From Sipunculus nudus (taxonomy: Eukaryota; Annelida; Sipuncula; Golfingiida; Sipunculidae), in contig CM049317.1 in NCBI GenBank assembly GCA_026874595.1, forward strand, positions 29,079,401-29,143,400: a stretch of DNA of 64,000 bases, in the 5' to 3' direction. This document shows positions 11,733 to 23,139 of this stretch, piece by piece (position 1 is the first letter of the stretch; each line of letters begins with the position of its first letter). The position numbers and the translations under genes are program-made. The notes beneath the pieces are model-generated. The model searched no databases. It saw only the letters and a program-made list of their open reading frames with translations, and had not been told where the DNA came from.

Positions 11733-12624
11733 TGTTACTGATGTCTGTTTTATTGTGCGCAGGGGTGTTCCATGTGTTGTTGACATTCGGTTCGTGTGGC
11801 TCTTTGCTGTAGCTACCTCGCCTGGCCGGGTGCGGCCCACGTGTGAACTCTACACAGCGCTCGGTTTAATCCGTGCTGGGTGAACCCTGGCGTGTAAAGA
11901 CACAGCGCTCATCTGGAATATTCTGGGCTGGTTGCGCTGTATGAGCGCGTGCCTGTAATGTTCTTTGGGCGTGTGTATTATGGGTTTATAAGATTGTTCG
12001 TGAAATAGAAGTTTCGAGAATTTTCGGATGAAAAGTTATAAAAAGGGGGCTGTGTTTAGAGCTGAGGGGAGGAGAGAGAAATATTCCAGCGGACACAGAA
12101 GAGTGCGAGTCAGTTTGTTGACCTTTCCGATAAATGCAGCAGTTATAGATCTTCGAATTTGTAACGGATTTTATATAGTCTTCAGTTTGCTTTCGGGATT
12201 AATAACAAGAACTTCACTTTTGGATTACAGCAGATTGATTTGTGATTGAAAAGGACTATTCTTTCTCTGAGAAGATTTATGTGAACTGTTCATCTGGATT
12301 ATACATTTTAAAGGACTTGTTGTCGCTGTGACAGTGGCGGTATCCAGGTGCTGTGCACTTTGTTTATTATACTGTGTAATTGTATTGATTTGCTGTTGTA
12401 CTGTTGTTATACTGTGTAATTGTATTGATTTAGTATATTGTAATGTTAGGGATGTTTTAAGAATAAATTATAATTATTTGTTAACAAAAAACCACTGACT
12501 TCTTTATTCATTCCGCTAGACATTTCACGCTGCCTAGTGTTACAAAAATATGATTTTTTTTGTCTCCGTAACAAAATTTGTGCTCGTCACGACTACGTGA
12601 TCTGTTGATATTTTTTCTGTAACA
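11733..12624 (+). mobile_element. solo LTR 1 (TGTTAC...GTAACA, ATAT target duplication)
   Basis: The 892-bp segment starts TGTTACTG and ends CTGTAACA and is flanked by ATAT at 11729-11732 and 12625-12628. A TATA-like TATAAAAAGGGGGC lies near 12038 and AATAAA near 12462, in the order expected for an LTR read on the plus strand. It is homologous along most of its length to 56154-56974, which has its own 4-bp target duplication. No gag or pol is nearby, so it is a solo LTR. The 4-bp duplication fits a Ty3/Gypsy-type element; the class is inferred. Confidence 0.8.
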
Positions 12625-13030
12625 ATATGTTTGAAACCCAATAAGCGGTAATATGACCCAGCAATGGGGATAATACACGTCCAGATACTGCGGTTGCAGT
12701 AGACACCGGGCCTAGGTGACACCAAGATACAAAAATACTATGAAAGGAAGTGAGTGCTAGCGCCCTGTCACAGTCCTATACTGTAATTGAACTCTGCAGA
12801 TGTATATACTTAGCTTAACAATTAGATAAGAAAAAACGGAAGCCGTTTCCTCCAGCAACAACAAAGATTAAAAAAAATAACCGAAATGTTTTTTTTCCCC
12901 CTAAGTTTGCGTTTTAACATTCTCTTGAAAGACGTGATAGACTTGGCTTCACAGAGAAAAGTAGCCAGACTGTTCCAGGGAAAAGTTCCTGAATAAACAA
13001 ACAACAGTAAACCCAGTGAAAAGAACACAA

Positions 13031-13036
13031 TTTAAT
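13031..13036 (-). terminator. ATTAAA polyadenylation signal of gene B
   Basis: ATTAAA on the minus strand, about 40 bp beyond the stop codon of gene B. No AATAAA is closer. Confidence 0.45.
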
Positions 13037-13073
13037 TTTATACAACATTAATCACACAGCAAGATTCATTCGA

Positions 13074-15336
13074 TTAACAGTTGACATGGTTTCCGATCTG
13101 GTCACAGCACAAGACCTTTCTTGGCTGGTCTGTTACGAAACTGTATTGTTGGTAATCGGGACATCCGTCGATGCGGTTCCAAGCTTCCAGGTCGGATGTG
13201 ATGGCGTCATCGTTTATACCAGAGCTCGCCCTGGCGGCGTCACAGAAATACTTGCCCCATGTGCGACCCTCAGCGTCCTAGAAGTGAACGAACAGGCTAC
13301 GAATGTATTAATCAACCAAAAAGTTAATTGATCACGTGCAGGGACAGATATATTTATAAGGAATATACAGTAACAGCAGTCAGTTGTGCAATAAGATCAC
13401 ACGTGGTACTGGCCAAAAGTGGTCTTAATTCAAATGTGGTCTTATTAGATAGGTCAGACATAACCAATGTTAATGCTTTCGTTTCCTTCAAGGGTGGTCC
13501 TAATGGACGAGTGGTCTTACTTGGCAGGTTACACTGTATACATATGTAAGTATACCAATACTATCTGTTCACCTGATCTATCGATACCCGAGTACAACTT
13601 TGTATTTTTTATCATACTTTGATTACCCTGTTACTTAAATTACAAGATTTCCCACCAACAAGAATGCACCAATGTTGTCAGAACAGATAGCGCCTCCCCC
13701 CCCCCCCCCCCACCCCGTAAGATTGTACATAAAATTATACCAATTAACAGAAAGTACTTAGTTATAGTAGATAAATTACATCTGATTTATATTACATATT
13801 ATTTTAATTAAAATATTAATTGCATGTGCATTTTAATACGTTAAAGAATCTGCAGTGGATAAAATGTCTGATTACAGTTTGAACATAATTTTAATTTGCT
13901 TGCACCAAAGAGTATGCCCCAAACTACTTCCGTGGCAGCCATGCATATCTTCGGATTTTGAATATATGTCAATCTTATGTAATTTGAATCCCGTTGAACT
14001 GATGTAAAATCATGTTTGTGTTTTATCTACTTTGGAATGGATAGTTCGTTCACACCAAAGAGCTCATATTTGACAACAACGATTCAAATGATAACTGAAT
14101 AAAATTAAGCCCTATGACCTCCCTCGACCTGGTCAGGAATCGTGTTCATAGTTTGCTACGTGAAATGAAAACGCAAACACTGAAATGAATGCAAAAATGG
14201 CCTTTTTGCTGGTTAAAAATACATGGACTTACGGTACCTACCGCAGCCAACAGTATTTGCCTCAGAGGAAAACGTGAGCACTTTAGCTGACAGTAAAGTT
14301 GAAATCAGAATTCGCTTCGTAAGTGTGAATATTAAGTTTATCCGGAAATAGAGGGTTATTTCCCATAGATAGAAAATACATATTTTTCGCCTGTCGAAGT
14401 TGAAACCATTACTTCAGGCAAGGTTTGCACTTCTAAAGCCGAATTCCGCATAAAATGCGCATATTTTGTAGTGGTTAACTGAAGCTTCGTTAACGTTAAT
14501 TTACGACAGGTTCTGGTAAGGCAGAAAATAACTTACGTCAGGTTTTGCACTGGTGAAGTTAAAGGATGGGATGAAAGAGTTGAAGCTGTTAACACAGGTG
14601 GCGTCACAGTTGACCTCGCCGGGTTCGTCACAGGTAGAGGAGGTGTTGGCCAGGGGGTACAGTGGTCCAACTGAGACGGGAGGGAAACCGAGTACGTCCA
14701 CGAATACACCACATTCACAGCGACTGGAATTATTTTATATTATATTTTATTATTATTATTATAATTAATATTATTATTATTATTGTGTATAAATATATTA
14801 TTATACAGTGCAACATTGAAATTACGACGAACAACGGGACCTCGATAAAGCGGTCTCATTTTCGAGATGGTCTTCTAAGTGAGGTCTGATATAAATACCG
14901 AATTTGGACCGTGAAAATGTGGTCGTTATTTTGAGGCGGTCGCTAAACCGAGAAGCGCGGTTTTACTACATAAATATATATATGTATATATATATAATTG
15001 TTTATATACACAGTTGAAACTGTCCTGTGTATATAAACTGGGCATACGAGTTCACGTTTTAGTCGTGTCTATTGTACTGGTTCTATAGGGCATTAACCAT
15101 TTCTTTTTTACCAGTTCAGAGGATATTGCTTTTGGGGTGAATAAAACACCAAAAATATATCTAGAAACAAACACTGGAAAGGCTGATCCTTTTTTAAAGA
15201 TAAATTATGGTTATTATATTTCCAAAATCTTATAAACATGACCAGTCAACTAATGTAGTAGCCTAAACATTCACACTCACAATTCAGCCTGTCCGTAGGC
15301 GGATCCGATAAGTGCTAGGACCATTATAGCAATCAT
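13074..15336 (-). CDS. gene B: secreted ten-cysteine protein, three coding exons
   Basis: Exons on the minus strand: 15336-15281, 14723-14537 and 13277-13074, joined in phases 2 and 0, giving 148 aa. Splice sites are GAATT|GTGAGT, TTCCAG|T, CCTGAC|GTAAGT and CTTCTAG|G. Signal peptide is MIAIMVLALIGSAYG, then a mature chain starting at Q16. The CEC start, C-x7-C-x3-C core, FC, GC, CC-x8-C pattern gives the same ten cysteines as genes A, C and D. It is closest to gene C: both share the words GRTWGK, DAITxxLE and LCCDQ and both encode the whole C-terminal half in one exon, where A and D have an intron. The product should be secreted; its function is unknown. Confidence 0.85.
13385..13525 (+). 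repeat. dispersed GTGGTCTTATTAG-type repeat
   Basis: GTGGTCTTA and GTGGTCCTAATGG words recur four times and match the inverted fragment at 6985-7065. It lies in the last intron of gene B and explains the open frame at 13328-13549. Confidence 0.45.
13696..13711. repeat. C16 homopolymer
   Basis: Sixteen C bases in the last intron of gene B, followed by CACCCC. The rest of this intron (13712-14536) shows nothing I can name. Confidence 0.85.
14815..14970 (-). repeat. dispersed GACCACCTC-type repeat in intron 1 of gene B
   Basis: Inverted relative to 6355-6540, with shared blocks (CGGTTTAGCGACCGCCTCAA, CACTTAGAAGACCATCTCG, TTTATCGAGGTCCCG when read on the minus strand). A tract of TTA/TA repeats at about 14728-14800 precedes it. 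Confidence 0.55.
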
Positions 15337-15681
15337 TTTGGCAGATTTATGTTGTACCTGGAATATTGAAACATATATAGAGGGGTGCATATCAGAATGG
15401 ACTAGATTGCTCTCTTAACTGAGGTGCCTTTACTCGGATATTACGCAAACAATAAAAGTAGCCATAAATACAAAACAACACAACAACAAAATTATCATAA
15501 ATTTTACTTTACCATGAGGATTCAATACTAGAAAAAGAAAAGCTTTGTAAAATTTAATATATCAAAATATACATCTACACATCAAAATAACAGTGATATT
15601 TTACCACGAACTTTAATAAATAATGAAATATAAAATCAACGAAAATATCGGAACGCGCATTTTCTACGATGTGTCACTTAC

Positions 15682-15742
15682 CCGTCACTTGACTGAGGAC
15701 GACCAACAGCTTCCAGTCCTCCCGGTCCAGACGGCTTTTAAA
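15682..15742 (-). promoter_or_regulatory. likely promoter and untranslated first exon of gene B
   Basis: On the minus strand a TATA-like TTTAAAAG lies at 15742-15735. About 50 bp further a perfect donor, GTGACGG|GTAAGT, falls at 15682/15681. The start codon of gene B at 15336 is preceded by an acceptor (ATATTCCAG at about 15358). Together these suggest a short 5' UTR exon of 30-45 bp starting near 15715. No transcript evidence is available. Confidence 0.5.
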
Positions 15743-17600
15743 GTGTTGCTCTGGTCACTCTCCGGTCAGGGGTCATTTCTATCGTGAGAACTAACCATAT
15801 GGTTTCCAACCTCATATCAGCAGGTCTCTGCATGGTCATGACCATGAACTTGAAAAGGGTATACTGATAAGACTTGGACATCTGACTGGGACTCGAAGCG
15901 ACCTAGATATATTGGACATGTCTGGGGTTTTTTGGACATTTTTATATTTGGTGCATGAATGGGGTGCATGTTTGTGGCAGGACCGACTCTCTGCTTGGCT
16001 GGATGGCTTCTTCTTCTAAAGGCTTTAACAACATTCAGCCTCAGGGGAGAGATCTCAGATCCTATACCAACTAGAGCTTGAAGGGCTCTTACGTACATCA
16101 TCAGTCAGTCGGGTTTGAACCAGGGACCCTGCGCTTGCGATATATTGTATGGTTATATGTGTCTAGTCCGCGCAGGGGCGTAACCAGACCTGACCGTCGG
16201 GGGGGGGTTATGCTTGTGGTGTTTAGAGGATCAATTCCTGCATCACGGGGCATCCCTGTAAGAGTATTTTCCTGGGTAACATCAAGAAATCAACTCAGGT
16301 TGTATAGACCGGAGCGCTAAGCTTACTCCAAACTATATAAACCAGGAGGCCAAGTAGAGGTGGCATAGGGTAATATATTACATAAATCTTAGTTTATATA
16401 GAAAATTGCAGCTTTTAAAAGTAATTCTATCAAATGGTATACGTATTACATCCAATTAATTATTTTCTACTCGGTCACTAAGTATATCAGCAGATAATGT
16501 TTTACTGACTCCGTTCTGGTTCAGTGACTGCCTTGGATGCTTACTGGATGTGCAAGCCTGGGCCAGCTGTTGTTTATGTAAGTGATGACCAGTGGTGCTG
16601 ATTACAGAAGGGTACAAATGTACTTCACTAGACAGTACAGGTTTCAGCCAACTAAAACACCTCGACCCATATAGTCTTTTGATACACAGAAGCACACAAG
16701 TTCTCATCCAAAAATTAGTCTAGTGCTGGAAAAGAATACTGCAATGATCAGACCCAACATAATCATGATAATTGCCCGCTTTGTTAGAAAATACATTGGG
16801 TAACTAAATGATGGAATTAATGGGAGTAGGTCTGACAAAACCTTAACTGACTGGAGAGGAGACGCATGATACGTTTCTTATCAAGATTGTTAATGGTGTA
16901 GCCGCAAATCCTGTTAAATCTCTATATACTTTCATTAAAATAGCAACAAGCAAATAATTAATGTGCTTTGGTCAATATTGAAACATATAAACATACTTTT
17001 ATTCCATAAACTAATTTAGACTGGAACCAGCAACAAGACGAAAGTATCATCAGTAAAACAAAACAGTTTGCGGCAGCACTAACAGCCTTTCTTGACTAAG
17101 TAAATATAATAATTCACCGCTTGCATCTACCCTTGAAGGTTATTGCTAAGCAATCAGACCTTCCAATACCGATAGATACAGACCCGTAAAAATATACAAC
17201 TTCAGGTACAGCTATATATTCATTTAAAAATATATGTGAGCCTCTGAGAAATATATTATTACTTAATTTGTGATTTCTGCTAAACTTAAAAAAATATCTC
17301 TTTGATAGTGTATTACTATAATTTTGCAAATTTCTATTGTAATGATCGATGTTGCAGATTATATCTTTATTGAGCAGTTTTTGTATTTGGGATCTATGTG
17401 GTTTGTATATCTTTGTGACAGTAAATCAACACGGAAAATAAGATTTTTTTTTTAAATTTGCCACTTAACTGCCTCTTCCTTGCCAGAAGGGGTTATTGCC
17501 CATACCGGACTTTACCGGAAACTCCTAGTGGCATATGCCGGCCTGGCTTTTACAAGCGAACCTTGTGCAGGACAAGTCTACGACAATTTGTTTGGTCTAT
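15743..17600. other. intergenic, no firm gene
   Basis: No splice-bounded coding segment. A B-box-like GGTTCAAACCC occurs on the minus strand near 16115 but has no convincing A box. GCAGGGGCGTAACCAG at about 16172, followed by a G10 run, resembles the edge of a common dispersed repeat. The 60-97 codon open frames look random. Confidence 0.4.
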
Positions 17601-17604
17601 ATAT

Positions 17605-18345
17605 TTTTTTCCAGTCGGCCAGATATTGTTCGGTCATATTTGTCAGGTCGGCGACATATTGTGTGGTCTTATTTTTCCAGTCGGCGACTTTATATGGTCA
17701 TATTTGCCCAGTCGGCGACATATTATATGGTTATATTTTTCCAGTCGATGACATTGTATGGTCATAGTTGTCCAGTCGGCGACATATTGTATATTCATAT
17801 TCGTCCAGTCGGTGACATACTGTTCGGTCATATTTTTCCAGTCGGCGACATATTGTGTGGTCTTATTTTTCAAGTGGACTGCATATTGTTTTGTCATATT
17901 TGCCCAGTCGCCGACATATTGTTTGATCATATTTGTTCAGTCGCCGACTTATTGTATGGTCATATTTGTCCAGTCGGCGACATTGTATGGTCATATTTGT
18001 CCAGTCGGCGACATATTGTATGGTCATATTTTTCCAGTCGGCGACATATTGTTTGGTCAAGTTTTTCCAGTCGGTGACATATTGTTTGGTCATATTTTTC
18101 CAGTCGGCGACTTATTATATGGTCCTATTTGTCCAGTCGGCGACATTATATGGTCATATTTGTCAAGTCGGCGGCATATTGTATGGTCATATTTTTCCAG
18201 TCGGCGACATATTGTTTGGTCATATTTTTCCAGTCGGCGACATATTGTTTGGTCATATTTTTCCAGTCGGCAACTTTTTGTATGGTCATACTTGCCCAGT
18301 CGGTGACTTATTGTATGGTTTGGTTTGTCCAGTTAGGACTTTTGC
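17605..18345 (+). repeat. 33-bp minisatellite, about 23 units
   Basis: Tandem units with the consensus GTATGGTCATATTTTTCCAG followed by TCGGCGACATATT. Most are 33 bp and a few are 30 bp because ATT is lost. Because 33 and 30 are multiples of three, the array stays open in all three plus-strand frames and parts of the minus strand, giving apparent proteins of up to 182 aa with an 11-residue period. Each unit also contains a T-rich stretch ending in CCAG, like a splice acceptor. No splice donors, start context or non-repeat coding sequence accompany it, so I call it a minisatellite and not a gene. Confidence 0.9.
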
Positions 18346-18360
18346 CCATTGGTCATAAGA

Positions 18361-18800
18361 GCACGGACGTGTGCACGCGTTCGAACAAAAACACACTTAA
18401 CCACGAATCACGGTTCTTACAAATTTGGATCACAGAGAATACGAATTCTGATCACAAGTAATATGAATGGTCATGCGAATCTGGTACACAAACCACACGA
18501 ACTCAGTTCTACGAATTCGAACCACGATCATGCGAACTCTCGGGGAAAAAAACCATAGAAAGTTAGAACACTTTTCATTCAACCTATACAGCACACCTCA
18601 CAACACAAACTTCCACACAGTTCATACAAAATCATTGCACAAATCGATTTGACTCGGTACAGAAACCATATGAACTCGGACCAAAACTGTCTGATTTTCG
18701 TCCAACAGGACATCGTTCGGACAACAGTTTATACAAATGGTACAACTCGCACGGACTCAGACAACTCAGAAATTATTATATGAATTTGGACCAAGGTCGG
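18361..18800. other. degenerate GAATTCG/CGAACTCG-rich sequence
   Basis: Words such as ACGAATTCGAACCA, ATATGAACTCGGACCA and ACGAACTCAG recur irregularly every 25-40 bp. This looks like an old, strongly diverged tandem repeat adjoining the 33-bp minisatellite. No gene was seen. Confidence 0.4.
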
Positions 18801-18984
18801 TTGTCGTTTGACATTAGATTTGATATGCAATTAAAGAAAGAAAATATACAGAAACTGAGTTTTAACTCCGAAAACCGATTTTGATATCTTTAACTACTCA
18901 TCTGACTTTCACTTTCATACTGTTCTGAGTGCAATAATCTCCATCGGAAACCATGTACAGCCATTCAAATATACAAAATGTTTG

Positions 18985-19205
18985 ACCCAAGGTGCAGATC
19001 CAGAATTTAGGGAAAAAAAGGGCGGGGGTCAGGCAAGAAGGACTAATGTCAAAACCTTAAAAAGGGTATCCAAGTCCTGCAGGGGTGCCCAGGCCGCACA
19101 ATTTGGTCTTAACCCCTTAAAAAGGGTTGCTGAGGCTGAAAAAGGAGGGGTTCCGGACCACCGGGGCCACCTCTGGATTCGCTTCTGGACCCTGATGAAA
19201 AGCTG
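18985..19205 (+). repeat. dispersed GCAGATCCAGAATTT repeat, copy 1
   Basis: Starts with GCAGATCCAGAATTTAGGGA and has purine-rich AAAAAGGG blocks and GGAGGGGTTCC. The start matches 61108-61215 (ACAGATCCAGGATTTAAGAA and GAGGGGGTTCC). A dispersed repeat of unknown class. Confidence 0.5.
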
Positions 19206-19545
19206 TTAAGATCATGACTTTTTACCTGTTGGACTGGTTCGTAGGAAATCATACAGGTCTGGATTGTGTATTATAACTTTGAATGGGGGGTCTTTATGTC
19301 ATCGTATGTAGACGTAGTAACTTTTCTCGCACACCTATGCTATTACTTGAATATTGGAAAAAAAATACAACCCGATACTCATCTGGAAATATATAATTTC
19401 CTTTTTGTTAAATGCTACAGGTTATGGTTCTGTTATTTGTCAAGTCAGGGTATTTTTTACTTAGATAAAGTTAAATATACTCTCATATTCCCGACCAGAC
19501 AAGAAAATTAAAACATACACACACACATATTTGTTAAATGCTGAT

Positions 19546-19551
19546 TTTATT
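19546..19551 (-). terminator. AATAAA polyadenylation signal of gene C
   Basis: AATAAA on the minus strand, about 75 bp beyond the stop codon of gene C and just past the duplicated tail blocks. Confidence 0.65.
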
Positions 19552-19563
19552 TTGTCGATATGA

Positions 19564-19663
19564 CCACATGCTGTTGGTCTTCTCTTTAAGGACAATCTGT
19601 AGGGTCATCCTGTTGGTCACATCAAATTTAAGGACAATCCAAATGGTCTCCCTGCTGGTCACA
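19564..19663 (-). repeat. 42-bp tandem duplication across the stop codon of gene C
   Basis: The last 33 bp of coding sequence and the first bases of the 3' UTR (19663-19622) are repeated as a full 42-bp copy at 19621-19580 and partly at 19580-19564. Read in its own frame the second copy would encode CDQQDDPTDCP and a stop, nearly the same as the real end CDQQGDHLDCP. The event therefore left a silent duplicate of the protein tail in the 3' UTR. Confidence 0.75.
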
Positions 19664-22581
19664 GCAAAGCCTCTTTTGTGGATGATCCGAGACGAACGAC
19701 CAGTCTTCGTAGTCGGTACAGTTAGGGGTTATTCTGCGGAACACCTCCAACTCGGTCGTGATGGCGTCCGGCTCCTCCCCTTGGTAAACTCTCAGCTCGT
19801 CGCAGAAGAACTTGCCCCACGTGCGGCCTTGTGGATCCTATTATGATACAAACACAACTATATTTTTTCACACCTCATCGGCGTCGGCTAGTGTTCGGAT
19901 ATGTTTTATCATTAAAGTTTCAAGTTTGCGCCGCTAACGGTTATTCAATGAACCTTTTAACAATCAGTGTTGAGATTGTCTAAGAGATAAAAAAAATATA
20001 ATTCCGGGGGGGGGGGAGGATTTTATTCCCTTAACTTTCACTATAATTTTGCCACACATTTTCAGTGGTTCATTATTAGGATTTACCAGGGCTTTCAATA
20101 GTAAGAACAAATGGTGTCCGGGAACCGCAGAACATATACTTTTGGACGGTCACGTGGGATTTTAGATTTTCCCACGTGGATGGTGTCTGTGTAAAACTGG
20201 ATCATTTCAAAAGTTTTTAACGTAATCATATATTGTTTTTCTATGTACCGTGTCATTTTATTATTATTCAATTGTATAACATATAAGGGCCATGTGTGCT
20301 TGCGAAATTGAGCGGTTTGCTTAAGTTGGTCGGAAGTGGTCCCGGACTAAATAAAGAACTTACACCGAGCGTCCGAAAGGCTTTTGAGCCTAAGGGAAGC
20401 GTTCCTGGGAAACCGTGGTTAGGTATAAACTGAACATGTTTAAATATGCATGTTATAAGTAATTGTGAGACCATATGCAGGTGGGACCATGAATTATAAT
20501 ATAGACATATTTAAAGACAAATAAGAACAGACATGGGAACAACTCTGTTCTTAGATGAATCCCGATTTAAATGAACTTTCACTAGGATATTCAACAATTA
20601 TTATTTAAATTCGGACAGTTTTCTTTAGATAACGTATTTGTACATATAGAATTTTAAAAAAATACAAAAAGAAACTCCACAAATATAAACGACCCCAAAA
20701 AATTGAGGTTTACTGTTCGGGTTCGAGAAAACTCAAGACATAATGCAAATAAACGCTTGCTTATTTACCAGTAGGATACGCAATGGATGTTGCGGCACTT
20801 TAATGTTTATCAGCAGAATTGACCCAGGGACGTTGTCTCTTAGCTGTTTTGCATCGTACTGCTAAATATAATGGGGCGTCAGTACATTGGGGGGGGGGGG
20901 GGGTAATCAATGTAATCAGCCACCCGTGTATATATAGTTTGTATATATAAGTATATATATATATACTGTGTGTGTGTGTTTATAAAAAAGTTAATTCCCT
21001 CCTGCGCCTGCGAGTCCTCCGCCACTTGACCTCAGAAACCTCAGTGCAATATTGTGTTTTTTATAATCTGTGTAGATACTGTTAGGTGAGATTGCGAAAA
21101 AGGAACCTTCGCGAAACATTGAAAAGGTGAAATCGCGAATATAACCCCGCGACGCGAATATGAAGTCAACCTCAGTATACTTGTTAATTTATATATGTTT
21201 GTGTAAGAGCCTCATTTTGAAAAACAAGAAAATTTGAGACTATGCCGAGAATCATACTAACCGTTTAATAGAGGTAAAATACCGTAACGCAGTTTAAATG
21301 AAGACTGAGAGAAAGTGAAAAAATATTAATAAGTCCAATTTGTTTAAAGTATGCAAAACACCCCAGGGATATGTATAAATTGTTGCAGATGAAAGTTTAT
21401 AGCAATGATACTTGGTGTCAGCATCACTGAAATATTAATACTACAATTTTGCTAGGAGATATTTAGTGTCTGGAAAGTTATAATCAGTATAAAATGCAAA
21501 GCCCCCCCCCCCCCCCCCCCAGAAAAAAAAGCTTTTGAGAGATACATGTATTACACATCCTACATATACCAGGAGAGAAGAAGACAATCGGGATAAATTT
21601 GACTATGATTACTGTGGTTGCATTTTTATTCGCGAGGATTTATATTTCTCGATATTCACGAATGTGAAATATTCGCGAAAATTAAACTCTCGGGAATAAG
21701 ATGTCCCACCAACTAAAATGACCTCTGGAAACAACCTAATCTGTGTCTGGTATCGAAACTGGCCCATACATCCAAGCATTATTTTTGTAAAACACGCCAT
21801 ACTCACAGAGGCTTTATCGACTAAGATACGAGTCGTAAGTTACTGACTGAACCAGTAATTATAGTGAGGTATTATATGATTATTTCTAACTTTAAAATAT
21901 GCTGTACTATATTTTATAGTTTCTGGTGCAATCTCGAAAATTGAAACCTCGCGAAATGTTCAAAATGAAGAAATCGCGAAATTTCAGCCTCGCGAATATG
22001 AAGCCAACCACAGTATACATACCCCTGGTTTAGGATCGTGTAGGTTAGTGTTAGTCGCCCACGTGTTGTATTCTTCCGCGCAGTGCCTCTCGCAGGTAAT
22101 CTCACCCTGCGCGGTACACTGAGCAGCTGCTGAATTCAGGGGATGCAGGGGACCTTCCGGTATCGGTGGAAACCCATGAGGATCAGCGAAAATCGAGCAT
22201 TCGCACGTGCTAAGGTGAAACAAATAAAAGAATCAACTCATAACATAACATGTTTCCCTTTTCCTTTAGTTTTTTTTTTTATTTTAATTTTTCAATAAAA
22301 TTTTCATTTTTTTATTGAATCTTTATAATTCTCATAGTTTGATGTTTAATCCAAAATATCATTTTGTTTTACGGGTTAAAATCAAATTTAACTAAAGAAA
22401 CTGTAGCCAGGAAGACAGCCACTTGGAAGGACAATTCTACTTTCGGGTTATACTACATTCGAGTTGTGCCGATATACTGATATCATGGTAAAAACAGCAT
22501 GTTAGAGTAGTGTGAGAGGCCTTACTTGTCTTGGGCGTACGCCAAGGAGATGCAGAACAAGAGTGGTAGAAGCAGCTTCAT
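19628..22581 (-). CDS. gene C: secreted ten-cysteine protein, three coding exons
   Basis: Exons on the minus strand: 22581-22526, 22209-22023 and 19837-19628, joined in phases 2 and 0, giving 150 aa. Splice sites are GACAA|GTAAGG, CACCTTAG|C, CCAGGG|GTATGT and CATAATAG|G. Signal peptide is MKLLLPLLFCISLAYA, mature chain from Q17. Ten mature cysteines: CEC, C-x7-C-x3-C, FC, NC, CC-x8-C. Exons 1 and 2 have exactly the same lengths (56 and 187 bp) as in gene B, and the last exon starts with the shared words GRTWGK and FFCD. It is the closest paralogue of B and lies in the same orientation, which suggests a tandem duplication. A dispersed repeat starts directly after the donor of exon 2. Function unknown; secretion is inferred from the signal peptide. 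Confidence 0.85.
20889..20903. repeat. G15 homopolymer
   Basis: Fifteen G bases in the last intron of gene C. A shorter G11 run is at 20006-20016. The rest of 19838-21080 shows no recognisable feature. Confidence 0.85.
21085..21180 (-). repeat. CGCGAAAT repeat, copy 1
   Basis: Contains TGAGATTGCGAAAAAGGAAC, AATCGCGAATATAA and CGCGAATATGAAGTCAACCT followed by CAGTATAC. It matches 21915-22019 at several blocks in the same orientation. Confidence 0.55.
21502..21520. repeat. C19 homopolymer
   Basis: Nineteen C bases in the last intron of gene C, followed by an A-rich run. Confidence 0.85.
21605..21700 (+). repeat. CGCGAAAT repeat, copy 2
   Basis: ATTACTGTGGTTGCATTTTT and ATTCGCGAGG start a block that is the inverse of copies 1 and 3. 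It is strongly diverged after about 60 bp. Confidence 0.45.
21915..22019 (-). repeat. CGCGAAAT repeat, copy 3, touching the exon 2 donor of gene C
   Basis: Read on the minus strand the block starts TACTGTGGTTGGCTTCATAT and TCGCGAGGCTG, three to five bases behind the GTATGT donor at 22022. Either the element inserted immediately beside the splice site or it supplied part of the present intron start. Confidence 0.6.
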
Positions 22582-22604
22582 CCTTAAAGAAGAATACAGT
22601 AAAT

Positions 22605-22626
22605 TGATTGATTGATTGATTGATTA
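22605..22626. repeat. (GATT)n microsatellite
   Basis: Five tandem GATT units just upstream of the start codon exon of gene C. Confidence 0.9.
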
Positions 22627-23139
22627 CCTTTATTTCCTTCAAGTCTGAAGAGCATCAAAAAGTATACAACGGTTTATATGAAAATACAAATTGTGCAATT
22701 CAATTTAAATAAGGTGAGATATAAAGATCGAAAGTTACCTAGGTGCATTATATCAGCATAATAATGTATATTTACCCTTACATGAACTTTACATACAAAC
22801 CCACGCAAAACCAACGTTTTGCCACATAGACATGTAACCACAGTGATTGTCTTAACTCATTCTCATCCAAAATGATTTCCCAAACATCAGATAATCTGAT
22901 GCTGGTGGTCAGAGAGCATCAGTGGAATGTCTAACACTGTGCAGAAAATTTAAAACATATTGAAGAAATCTTTTTGCTCATCTTCTGTCATAAGAGACAC
23001 TGAATAATTTAAAAATGAATGTCAGATCGTCTATATTATGTAAGTAAGAGCTTATATGTACTCTAAATGAGTAATTTATTTCATTCCATAATACCCCTCC
23101 CTCATTAGAGGTCTGGTCACAGGGGATAATGACGTGTTA

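Noticed and set aside
13086-13331. Plus-strand 81-aa open frame
   Set aside because: It is the antisense shadow of the last exon of gene B. The same holds for 19538-19846 opposite gene C.
14240-14267. Extra exon between exons 2 and 3 of gene B
   Set aside because: A GTAAGT donor exists near 14227 on the minus strand with a possible acceptor upstream, but the encoded residues do not match any paralogue and the last exon of B already covers the region.
17535-18306. Open frames of 180 and 182 aa with 11-residue repeats (MVIFFQSATYC type)
   Set aside because: All three plus frames and parts of the minus strand are open for the same reason: the repeat unit is a multiple of three. There is no splice or start context.
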